From CBDFNC01 sp965249895 (GTDB lineage Bacteria > Pseudomonadota > Gammaproteobacteria > Enterobacterales > CBDFNC01), in NCBI GenBank assembly GCA_965249895.1, contig CBDFNC010000005.1, positions 2,604,001 through 2,668,000 of the forward strand: a DNA stretch of 64,000 nucleotides. Reading direction: 5' to 3'. The notes beneath the pieces are model-generated. The model was not told the origin of the DNA. It saw only the letters and a program-made list of their open reading frames with translations, and ran no database searches. The position numbers and the translations under genes were made by a program. Positions 16,906 to 24,585 of this stretch are shown here, in pieces. Positions within the stretch are counted from its first letter, which is position 1; the number at the start of each line of letters is the position of its first letter.

Positions 16906-18057
16906 CTACATCGCCACGCGAACTTGCTGCAAATAACATGAACCATATTGATCCGTAATCGAATCATCGACAATAATTGTCACTTGTTTAGCTGACAATT
17001 GTGCCGCTAATAAAACTTTATGCATGCGTGTGCCAATACGGTTATCTGGGAACAATATTCTGACAAAACCAGTAGAATCGACCTTACAACCTCCAGCCTT
17101 CGAGAAATTAGAAATCCTCAATAGATGTTCTGCTCTGTTAGAGCTGCTTCCGGTTGCTGCATATGTATCGAGACTACGAACATAACCTGTCGCTAAATAT
17201 CTATTGACCACAGGCTCTGGTGTCGGCGTTGAAATTGTAAAGCGCTGTGTTTTGGCGTGGGAAAACAACGCCTCTCCAGGCTTATAATCATTCCTTGCGA
17301 CTACTTTCCAAGAATAGGTTTTACCAGGCAACAGACTTATTGGGGTTGCTTGTCCGGTTACAACATCAAATGTCGGGTTAACCCTTCGTTTGTGCACCAA
17401 CTCTGCAGAACTCCAGCAAAAACTCGTAGCCCTCACATCTCGATTTACCCAAAAATAAGGGTATTGGTTGTTACTATCAGGCGCATATTCTGAAACAACG
17501 ACATTATATCCGGTCGAATTACTTCCACCCTGCCAATGAAAGCAAGGTTTATCAGGGCTTTCAGAACCATTAATTGGAGCTCGAAGTATAGGCACTCCAG
17601 GCGGCGCAGCCGTTCTAAATGACCTGGCTGACGAGTGGACCCACTGAAGACCTGTTGCGGTTTTGTGTCTAGCCACAATTTTCCAGAAATAGACCCTGCC
17701 TGATTCCAATGTGCTTGGTGTTGACCGACCTGTTGGGACGTGGGTTGTGCTGCTTGTACGTTTTTTATGTATCAAACTAGAATTCCAACACAAGCTTGTA
17801 CCGGTATAATCTGGCTTTATCCAAAAATAAGGGAACTTATTATCACTATTCGGCGCGTACTCAGAGACTACGATATTATATGTGACTCCAGCCCCTAAGT
17901 TTGACCAACTAAAACAGGGCATATTACCAGTGTTAGCAACATTATTTAATACCGGAGCAGGCAACGAATTAGCTTCTGATTTTTCTATAAAACAGAGTGA
18001 ACTGATAGTAATAAATGCCAAGGTTAACTTACTGACTTTATCTCGTATTATCCGCAT
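16906..18057 (-). CDS. Exported protein L1: two FN3-like repeats plus C-terminal shared domain
   Basis: 383 residues. N-terminal signal of about 29 residues (LTLAFITISSLCFIEKSEA). Two fibronectin-III-like modules of the same type as in L2 follow (PCFSWSNLGAGVTYNIVVSE, KFPYFW, LCWNSS, YFWKIVAR). The C-terminal 100 residues are a shared-domain copy (LLAAQLSAKQVTIIVDDS, GSCYLQQVRV). That ending is very close to its small partner s1 (AGKKVSVLVDDS, GSCYLQLVRI), as if each pair had evolved together. It starts 3 bp after the s1 stop. The function is unknown. Confidence 0.83.
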   Translation of the reverse strand: MRIIRDKVSKLTLAFITISSLCFIEKSEANSLPAPVLNNVANTGNMPCFSWSNLGAGVTYNIVVSEYAPNSDNKFPYFWIKPDYTGTSLCWNSSLIHKKRTSSTTHVPTGRSTPSTLESGRVYFWKIVARHKTATGLQWVHSSARSFRTAAPPGVPILRAPINGSESPDKPCFHWQGGSNSTGYNVVVSEYAPDSNNQYPYFWVNRDVRATSFCWSSAELVHKRRVNPTFDVVTGQATPISLLPGKTYSWKVVARNDYKPGEALFSHAKTQRFTISTPTPEPVVNRYLATGYVRSLDTYAATGSSSNRAEHLLRISNFSKAGGCKVDSTGFVRILFPDNRIGTRMHKVLLAAQLSAKQVTIIVDDSITDQYGSCYLQQVRVAM

Positions 18058-18060
18058 AGC

Positions 18061-18462
18061 TTAATCTACTATACGGACTAGTTGTAGGTAACATGAACCA
18101 GTATTATCGTTGGTCTTTGAGCCGTTAGCAAATCCATTATTATGACTATCATCAACTAATACACTCACCTTTTTCCCAGCTAACTGAGCAGCCAATAAAG
18201 TAGAAAACATCCTGTCTCCTACTCCTATCGTATCGCTTTTCACTATAATTCTTACGTAAGCTAAACCGCTAATCAAGCACGTTCCAGCACTTGTAAAACC
18301 TTCGACAAATAATATCGACTCCGCTGTTGCTGAACCATTTAAAGTGTCCGAAGTTGTTTGAAGCTGATTAATTTTACCCTCGGCACTATAACGTGCTGCT
18401 GATACATTAATTGATATCGTTATTAACATCGTGAACAAGTACATTAAACTTAGTTTTTTCAC
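18061..18462 (-). CDS. Small exported protein s1 (shared domain alone), first gene of the left operon
   Basis: 133 residues from a GTG at 18462, with AAGGAT 7 bp upstream. Signal peptide MKKLSLMYLFTMLITISINV (cleavage near VSA). The shared domain follows: GKINQL, Cys in GTCLISGLAYVRIIVKSD, helix MFSTLLAAQLAGKK, SVLVDDS and CYLQLVRIVD. It heads the run s1-L1-s2-L2-s3-L3 (18462 to 12339), which has tiny gaps or overlaps within each pair. An insertion sequence ends only 32 bp upstream of its start, so its native promoter has been separated or replaced. Confidence 0.8.
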   Translation of the reverse strand: MKKLSLMYLFTMLITISINVSAARYSAEGKINQLQTTSDTLNGSATAESILFVEGFTSAGTCLISGLAYVRIIVKSDTIGVGDRMFSTLLAAQLAGKKVSVLVDDSHNNGFANGSKTNDNTGSCYLQLVRIVD

Positions 18463-18494
18463 AACATATCCTTATAAAATAAATTCACGGCAAC

Positions 18495-20220
18495 GGAACC
18501 CATCAAACCTGGGTAACAAATTGGAGGGAGAAATCTGAGGAAATAAGGTCTGCTATTTGAGATAATCACTTCGCCAAAAACAACAACCAAAAAAGACAGA
18601 ATGCCGATACTAAACCGAACACCACTTAGCTCCTCAGACAAACTCGATCTTCTCGCAAAGAGCGCCATTTTACAAGCCCATGGTGATATCACCGCCTTAT
18701 CCGATGAATTCGGTATATCCCGCAAGGCTGTCTACACCGCCCGCGGGGCTGCCCGGGCTGCCTTCGACGCCCTCGTCAAAACGCAAAGTGAGCCGGATTG
18801 TATCGCGACGCTTGATGTGGATGTGCCACACCTGCGCCGCAGTATTGTCGCGTTAACCATCACTGCCCCCAATTCCATTCGCAGTATTGAAGCGCTTATA
18901 CCTCTGCTGTATCCCGGCTGTAAAGTCAGCTATGGCTATATACAAGGGGTTATTGCCGAGGCGCAAAAAAATGCCGCTGACTTCAACCGAACGGTGCCAT
19001 TATCAGCCATCCAGAGCGGTGCGGTGGATGAAATGTTCAGCCAGGGCGACCCTGTGCTGGCGGGCGTTGACCTGGATCCCGGCTACCTGTTCTGCCTGTC
19101 TCACGAGCAACAGCGAGATGGTAAAACCTGGGCCAAAGTACTCCAGCAGGCTGCTGCTCAGGGGATGATGCCAAAACACATCGTCAAAGACGGTGCCAAG
19201 GGGATAGCCGCCGGTGTCACCACGGTTTTCGAACAGGCGCAGCAACGTGATGATGTTTTTCATGCCCTGTATATCGCTGCCAAGGCGGTGCGCAGGGTTG
19301 AGCAACGTGCTTACTATTACATTACCCAGGAAGAAACGGCTTACCAGGCCATCAGCCCCACCATAACAGAAGACCCGGATGATACGTTCGGTCAATGGCT
19401 GCGTGCAGATAACCAATGCGATAAGGCTATCGAGCGCTATGAGCATGCTGAACGGGCTTTGCACCTTCTTCACGCCACCTTCAGCTGCGTTTGCCGAAAG
19501 ACCGGCAAGCTAATGACCACCGAAATGGCGCAGACCAGGCTGGCCCATGCCACGCTATTGCTGCGCAGGGCGGCACATAAGGAATGTAACAAGGCGGCGA
19601 CTTATCTGGTAAACCGCTTGGATGGCCTCACTCTGGCCACCCAAGCACTCCATGATAAGTTACAAGGCTGTATTGCACGTTATTCTCAGCAACCAGTTGA
19701 GCTGGCTTGCCGCTTCTTTGAGTGCCGACGTGAATTAGCAAAGGCCGGGAAGCACAAGCAACAGCGGCTTATTCAGGAAATGCTCGGCAGCTACCGCCTG
19801 TTGACCACACAGTTGGATGAAACACGCTGTGAGCAGCTGATGCAAGAAGTGGAAATGTTACTCACCAAACGTCACCGCGCGTCCAGTGCCATTGAAGGCT
19901 TCAACGCCACCTTACGCACTTATCTGTATGCCAGAAAGGGTGTGAACCAAGCGTTTCTGGAGCTGTTCCGCGCCTGGTACAACCTGCGGGAAAAGCGCTG
20001 GGGACGTCACAAAGGCCGGTCAGCCCACGAATTGCTGACGGGAGAAAAGGTGACCGACTGGCTGACACTGCTTGGCTTCCCACCGAGTAAGCTCAGCCAC
20101 TGATTTTAGCCTGGTAACAGGCAACCCAAACTGACTATTTATTAATCTGATCCAGCACTCGCTGAATTGGAGAGGAGCTATTGGTTTTGTGACCCTAAAT
20201 GGGTGGAATTTGATCAGTCC
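18495..20220 (+). mobile_element. Insertion sequence with an unclassified DDE-type transposase, flanked by 9-bp direct repeats
   Basis: The 1726-bp element is bounded by identical CACGGCAAC at 18486-18494 and 20221-20229, a likely 9-bp target duplication. Its ends are imperfect inverted repeats: the left reads GGAACCCATCAAA and then GGGTAACAAA, and the inverted right reads GGACTGATCAAA and then GGGTCACAAA, with spacer lengths differing by about 9 bp. It carries one gene (18601-20103). I could not place it in a named IS family. Confidence 0.75.
18601..20103 (+). CDS. Transposase, unassigned family (probable DDE/RNase H-like)
   Basis: 500 residues. An N-terminal helix-turn-helix is likely (ALSDEFGISRKAVYTARGAA, about residues 32-52). 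Candidate acidic residues are in GAVDEMFSQGDPV (first D), HIVKDGAKGIAAG (second D) and the C-terminal RASSAIEGFNATLRTYLYAR (E). This D-D-E spacing, with a helical insertion of about 200 residues between the second and third, fits a transposase with an insertion domain. Its single-gene setting between inverted ends with a target duplication supports the call. The family name is unknown to me. It appears intact, so the element may be active. Confidence 0.75.
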   Translation: MPILNRTPLSSSDKLDLLAKSAILQAHGDITALSDEFGISRKAVYTARGAARAAFDALVKTQSEPDCIATLDVDVPHLRRSIVALTITAPNSIRSIEALIPLLYPGCKVSYGYIQGVIAEAQKNAADFNRTVPLSAIQSGAVDEMFSQGDPVLAGVDLDPGYLFCLSHEQQRDGKTWAKVLQQAAAQGMMPKHIVKDGAKGIAAGVTTVFEQAQQRDDVFHALYIAAKAVRRVEQRAYYYITQEETAYQAISPTITEDPDDTFGQWLRADNQCDKAIERYEHAERALHLLHATFSCVCRKTGKLMTTEMAQTRLAHATLLLRRAAHKECNKAATYLVNRLDGLTLATQALHDKLQGCIARYSQQPVELACRFFECRRELAKAGKHKQQRLIQEMLGSYRLLTTQLDETRCEQLMQEVEMLLTKRHRASSAIEGFNATLRTYLYARKGVNQAFLELFRAWYNLREKRWGRHKGRSAHELLTGEKVTDWLTLLGFPPSKLSH

Positions 20221-20364
20221 CACGGCAACAGAGGCCACTATGCCCATACCGATGCGTATTCTCATGAAGATGATCACTCATTCTCACCGAAGCTGATCGC
20301 TTGTTCTCATCGATGCTGATCACGCTTCGGTGCCATTTTTCGGCTCGGCAACAGTTTTAATTGA

Positions 20365-21111
20365 TCACTGTGGATCCGTCAAGTTAATTGCTACTTTGCG
20401 CATTGATTCTCCCTGCAATTCAATTCGCTGTGCACGGTGGATCAATCTGTCCATTATCGCATCTGCATACGTCGCTTCCCCAATCAATTCATGCCACTTG
20501 GCTACTGGTAATTGGCTCATTATGATCATCGACCCTTAATCGTGTCTTGCATCGATTATGTCCAGCAGATCACTGCGGTGCTGGGGCGTTAATGTTTCCA
20601 TTCCCCAATCATCCAGGATCAGGATCGGCGTTTTATTTAACTGATTGAGAAAGCGCGGGTAACTGCCTTCACCGTGCACCTGGCGTAACTGCTCTTGTAA
20701 CCCTTTCATCCTGAAGTAGCGTACTGCCACACCTTGTTGGCAGAAGTAATGACCAATCGCGCAGCCCAGATACGTTTTGCCACTCCCTGTCGCACCAGTA
20801 AAAATAAGGCTCTGGTGATGTTTAAGCCAGTGCCCTTCAAGTAAGCTGCGGATCTTGGATTTTTCAATGCCACGGCTCGTGCGGTAATCGATATGGCTCG
20901 GATGGGCTGCCAGCCTGAATTTCGCTTGCTTGACTAAACGTTCGATCTTTCGTTGTTCCCGTGTGGTTATTTCTTCCCCCAACAAGAGTGATAACCGATC
21001 ATGGAAACTTAAATCAGTATATAAATTAGGTTGTTCTTCCTGACGTGCCAAACTGTCCATCAGGGTACTTAAACGTAAGTCAGTAAGTTGCTGTGTTAAT
21101 TGTGAATTCAT
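20365..21111 (-). pseudogene. istB: IstB-like ATPase of IS21 element, nonsense mutation
   Basis: AAA+ helper ATPase for IS21 transposition. The first 191 codons include Walker A FTGATGSGKTYLG and Walker B TPILILDDWGME. Codon 192 is TAA (20536-20538), giving ...IIDARHD, stop, GSMIIMSQLPVAKWHELIG. The frame then continues through normal IstB sequence (ATYADAIMDRLIHRAQRI, GESMRK) to a TGA at 20365. A single nonsense mutation therefore removes the last quarter of an otherwise full-length gene of about 248 codons. Confidence 0.9.
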
Positions 21112-21122
21112 CTTTATTTTCC

Positions 21123-22669
21123 TTAGTGAAAGTAATCCTGACCACGTAGATTGTCATGCTTAACTCCCGCAAGCAGATCGGCCTGCTCAGGTTCGCGTAC
21201 TTCTTTATCTAAACCCTTTTTCAGAATTATTTTTATGTTTTCCAGTCGATACCCCCCGGTATCCAATGCGCGCTGGCAAGCATCATTAAGGCGTTTTTTC
21301 GGGTAGGTTTTACTCAGGCTTAGCAAGCCAAAGCAGACTTTATAACTTTGTTGCGGGTGCGCTTTACTCGCTAACTTGTATTCAACCCATTGCAAAACAT
21401 AGTCGCCGAGTTTGCCCGCCCATTGTTTTAATCGCTCTGGGGTCCATTTTGCATAATCCTGATGGGCTTTAGGCATGTGTTCAACCAAGGTGCTGTATCC
21501 GCCGATATGATGAGAGCGGGGATGTTGGGCTACACACTGGTTGTGATAGTAGAGCTTTACCGTTTTTTCACTCACATGCGCCTCAATTTGTTTCTTGAGC
21601 AATCCATAAGGCACTGAGTAATAGTGCTTGTTCACTTCAATGTGATAATCCACATTGACCTTCACCTTTTTAATAAAAGTATACTGGTAAGCAAGCAGCG
21701 GTAGAGGCCTCATAGCCGGGAGCTCGTGGGCATAAAATTGACTGGCTCTGTCGCCGGGAAGTTTCTGAAACGCTTTGGTATTTAACCGTACCAACAACTC
21801 ACTAATGCGCTGATTCAAGTGCGTTAATGTGTAAAATATTTCATGACGCAAGACCGCCATTATCCAGCTTCAACAATCAGGACACCATTTTCAGCTTTCG
21901 CTTTATCCTTGGGTTTCAGCGGTCTGGCCGGGATAATAGCCACATTATAATGGGCAGCCAGCTGCTGATAGGTTGGGTTTAAATCAGGATCATATTTACA
22001 GGCTCTGGTGGTGCCGGAGCGTAAATTATCCGGGACGATGATTTCAGGTACTGCCCCCAGAAATTGAAATGCCCGGGCATGGCTCATCACCCAGTCTTCG
22101 AGTTGCTGCGATAATGTCGCCTCAGCGTAGGTATAACTTGAGCCCCCCATCACAGCCACAAAGACTTGCGCCCCTCGATATTCGCCCGTATCCGGGTTAA
22201 CAATGGGGATTGTCGGTCCGCAGTAATCGACAAATAACTTCTCGCCATACTGATGGGTTTGTCGCATTGAGGGTTGTTGACGTGAGCGCCACTCTTTGTA
22301 AATACGGCACAGCTGCGGATAACTGTAATTGTTGTCGGCGTTTCGCTCTACGTACTCTTGCCATAGCAATTGTTTAGTCACGCCTTTTTTCTTTAACTGC
22401 TGATGAAATTCAGACCAATTTGGTAAAGGAATAGCTGTTCTGGGGGTGATCTTTGTTTGTAAAAAGTGCTTGTTTAACTTGAAGTCATCCCACTGCTCTG
22501 GCAATGGCCAGGTTTCGATCCCCATCAACTTTGCACGATTGACATAAGTTGAGACAGTACCAGGTGAGATGGATAAGCTTGTTGCAATTTTACGGTGAGA
22601 TAACTTACTTTCGTATTTTAATCGAAGTATTTCTTTGAGTTTTCGCATTGAAATGGACTCGGTTGGCAT
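21123..22669 (-). pseudogene. istA: IstA transposase of IS21 element, frameshifted
   Basis: IS21 DDE transposase. The N-terminal half (22669-21860) has an HTH (KIATSLSISPGTVSTYVNRA) and catalytic motifs LFVDYCGPT, IVPDNLRSG and PKDKAKAEN. After VLIVEAG it stops. The C-terminal half continues in the next frame as MAVLRHEIFYTLTHLNQRIS and ends at 21123. The intact family reads VLIVERWIMAVLRHE, so one base (the C of a CGC codon) has been lost near 21868. I am not aware of programmed frameshifting at this place in IS21, so the gene is called broken. Confidence 0.88.
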
Positions 22670-22866
22670 AACGGCTCTTTAATAAGAAATGGAGCAAATA
22701 TTATGCGGGCATTAACAATGAAAAATGGCAAGATTGAATGAGACCTTTTGAAGTTAAACTAACTAAAATTGGTGATCAGCATCAATAAGAAAGAGTGATC
22801 AGCTTGAATGAGAATGTGTGATCAGCTTCGATGAGAACAGGTGATCAGCATCCATGAGAATATGCA

Positions 22867-22993
22867 ACCGACAAGTAACTAACGTAAAAATCAAACTGAG
22901 AGAAAAGCCTCACTAGCACGCCTTCCCTCTACATATAGACCCAGCCCTATCCAGCGCTTGTCATGCTTAAATTTAAAAGCTGGCAAGCAGCTA
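22867..22993. other. Remnant of ancestral intergenic DNA between IS21 and IS630-type elements
   Basis: This 127-bp stretch contains no gene. A hairpin CCAGC ... GCTGG (about 22950-22984) may be the original terminator of the 592-residue gene. With 18463-18494, 20230-20252 and 24563-24585 it makes up the about 200-bp pre-insertion spacer. Confidence 0.6.
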
Positions 22994-23036
22994 GTACCTC
23001 GGGTCATAAATACGTTCAAAAATGGCGGTTATTTGA

Positions 23037-24275
23037 TCAGGCCGTCAATACCTTCCCTTTGTAAGTCCATTTAAATGGTTTCGCCAGCTGTTTATTAAAA
23101 TAGCTGATAAACCGGGTCAGTTTCCCTCGTAGATCCTCCAAGCTAGTGAAGTTTCCCCGCTTGAGTAACTTTCGCGATAAGATGCCAAACCAAATCTCGA
23201 CCTGGTTCAACCATGAGCAGTGCTTTGGTGTATAAACAAAACGGATGCGATGAGATTTATCACTCAAAAATTGCTGCCTGGACACGGTATCCTTGAGGAT
23301 ACCTGATTTTCCCTTAACGCCAAGCTCTTCATCTATGCCACAACGTTCTGCGACAAATCGAACCAGCGTTTCCGACTTATGCACATTCAATTGGTCCGTC
23401 ACTATCACCCAGGTACTTTCCGGGGATGTCGCCACCGTTTGTTTTATATGCTCACAGAAATCCACCTCGTTGCGTGTTTCAGCGATACGATAATTCATTA
23501 TCTGACCAGTCACTATATTGAAACTTGGCGTCAGACTGAGCGTTCCGTGACGTTTATATTCAAACTCCCGCTTTTCAATCATTCCTTGTTTTGTTGGCTT
23601 ATCAGGCGAAATGCGCTCTAATGCCTGGATACCTGTTTTTTCATCTACTGACACAGTGATAACATTCTCCTCGGCCAGCATTGAGGCTTGATGATAGGTA
23701 TCACAGACATGATTGACTTCCTTCTTAAACTCCTCGTCATCCTTAACCTTGGGGTTAAGCCAGTAGGTAGAGCGATGTGGCCTGATATCGACCTGTCTGA
23801 GAAAACGTCCGACAGTGCTTTTTGATATCCCTGAGGCTAATTGTTGTATATTCGCTTCATCGGCCAGTTCTGTATGTGTCCAATGAGTAATTTCTCTTCC
23901 ACATTTGGTCGGCTCTTTTAGCGCCAGAGCCATCAGATTACATAGCTGCTCTTCGGTATAGGTCAGCGGCGCCCCGCTTCTGGGTGAATCAGAGAAAGCT
24001 TTACATAAGAAACCTTGCTTGTCTTTTTTGCTCACCAAGTCAGTGGGCCAGGCAGCAAACAACAACCGAGCTCTGTCCCTCCACTTAATGACGAAATTAC
24101 AACTAACCCCCAATTCTCTGGCTACTTTGTTCATATTAAAGGTCTCGTTAATGAGCAAGACAGCCTTTAACCGAGTCAGAATACAGGCTGGGGTGGTGTA
24201 ACATCGCAACATTGATAAAATAGTTGTAGTGATGTCATTTGCATATTGCGTAGGAAATAAGGTATTCATCGCCAA
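23037..24275 (-). CDS. IS630-family transposase
   Basis: 412 residues. N-terminal helix-turn-helix region (MNKVARELGVSCNFVIKWRD) followed by a DDE domain. Asp is in VISVSVDEKTG-type sequence (ITVSVDEKTGIQALE), the second Asp in VIVTDQLNVHKS, and Glu in HCSWLNQVEIWFGILSRKLL, all typical of IS630. A long spacer with a second HTH-like segment (ISKSTVGRFLRQVDIRPHRS) is present. The frame is intact from ATG to stop, and the stop is about 43 bp from the left terminal repeat. Translation looks normal, so the element may be functional. Confidence 0.93.
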   Translation of the reverse strand: MAMNTLFPTQYANDITTTILSMLRCYTTPACILTRLKAVLLINETFNMNKVARELGVSCNFVIKWRDRARLLFAAWPTDLVSKKDKQGFLCKAFSDSPRSGAPLTYTEEQLCNLMALALKEPTKCGREITHWTHTELADEANIQQLASGISKSTVGRFLRQVDIRPHRSTYWLNPKVKDDEEFKKEVNHVCDTYHQASMLAEENVITVSVDEKTGIQALERISPDKPTKQGMIEKREFEYKRHGTLSLTPSFNIVTGQIMNYRIAETRNEVDFCEHIKQTVATSPESTWVIVTDQLNVHKSETLVRFVAERCGIDEELGVKGKSGILKDTVSRQQFLSDKSHRIRFVYTPKHCSWLNQVEIWFGILSRKLLKRGNFTSLEDLRGKLTRFISYFNKQLAKPFKWTYKGKVLTA

Positions 24276-24334
24276 CCAAATATAGTTAATATACTATATT
24301 TATGGTGTGATAGCTAATCAGCTTTGGGAAGACA

Positions 24335-24550
24335 ATGGGTTACAAAGTAAAAATACAAAAAGTACAAAGACCGACTAATAAATCCTTTTACCTCAATATG
24401 CCAGCAGCGATTGCTGAAGCCTTAAGCATGGAGAAAGGAGAAGAGTTTGAGTGGACAATTGAAGATAAGAACACGCTGGTGCTTAAAAGGGTTAGCCCGC
24501 TAGAAATTAACGGCCGTACAAATAACGAGCAAATTTGCACGGACTTATGA
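24335..24550 (+). CDS. SpoVT-AbrB domain protein inside the IS630-type element
   Basis: 71 residues resembling the swapped-hairpin AbrB/MazE DNA-binding domain: KVKIQKVQRPTNKSFYLNMP, AAIAEALSMEKGEEFEW, NTLVLKRV. It is divergent from the transposase with 59 bp between their starts and lies wholly within the terminal repeats, so it moves with the element. No toxin gene is beside it. The likely role is repression of the transposase promoter or a transposition accessory factor. A stand-alone antitoxin is less likely. It starts at an ATG soon after an AT-rich promoter-like stretch. Confidence 0.75.
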   Translation: MGYKVKIQKVQRPTNKSFYLNMPAAIAEALSMEKGEEFEWTIEDKNTLVLKRVSPLEINGRTNNEQICTDL

Positions 24551-24585
24551 TCTCGGGTACTAGTCTGATAAACAAGACCAAAACG

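Larger units (their letters stand above)
20253..22866 (-). mobile_element. IS21-family element, inactivated
   Basis: The 2614-bp element runs from TGCGTATTCTCATGAAGATG on the left to the inverted TGCATATTCTCATGGATGCT on the right. It is flanked by the 5-bp direct repeat ACCGA (20248-20252 and 22867-22871). Both ends carry multiple copies of a unit close to TTCTCATCGATGCTGATCAC, three on the left and four on the right, as is typical of IS21-family terminal transposase sites. It contains istA and istB, both broken. It inserted between the previous element and the IS630-type element. Confidence 0.93.
22994..24560 (-). mobile_element. IS630-type element carrying a second, AbrB-like gene
   Basis: The inverted ends GTACCTCGGGTCATAAATAC (left) and GTACCCGAGATCATAAGTCC (inverted right) continue to match for about 35 bp. 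The flanking sequence is CTAG at both junctions, which fits the TA target duplication of IS630/Tc1-type elements. The 1567-bp element holds a minus-strand transposase and a divergent plus-strand AbrB-like gene whose stop codon lies inside the right terminal repeat. Confidence 0.88.

Noticed and set aside
24335..24550. Antitoxin of a toxin-antitoxin pair
   Set aside because: No toxin gene is adjacent, and the gene lies inside the inverted ends of the IS630-type element.
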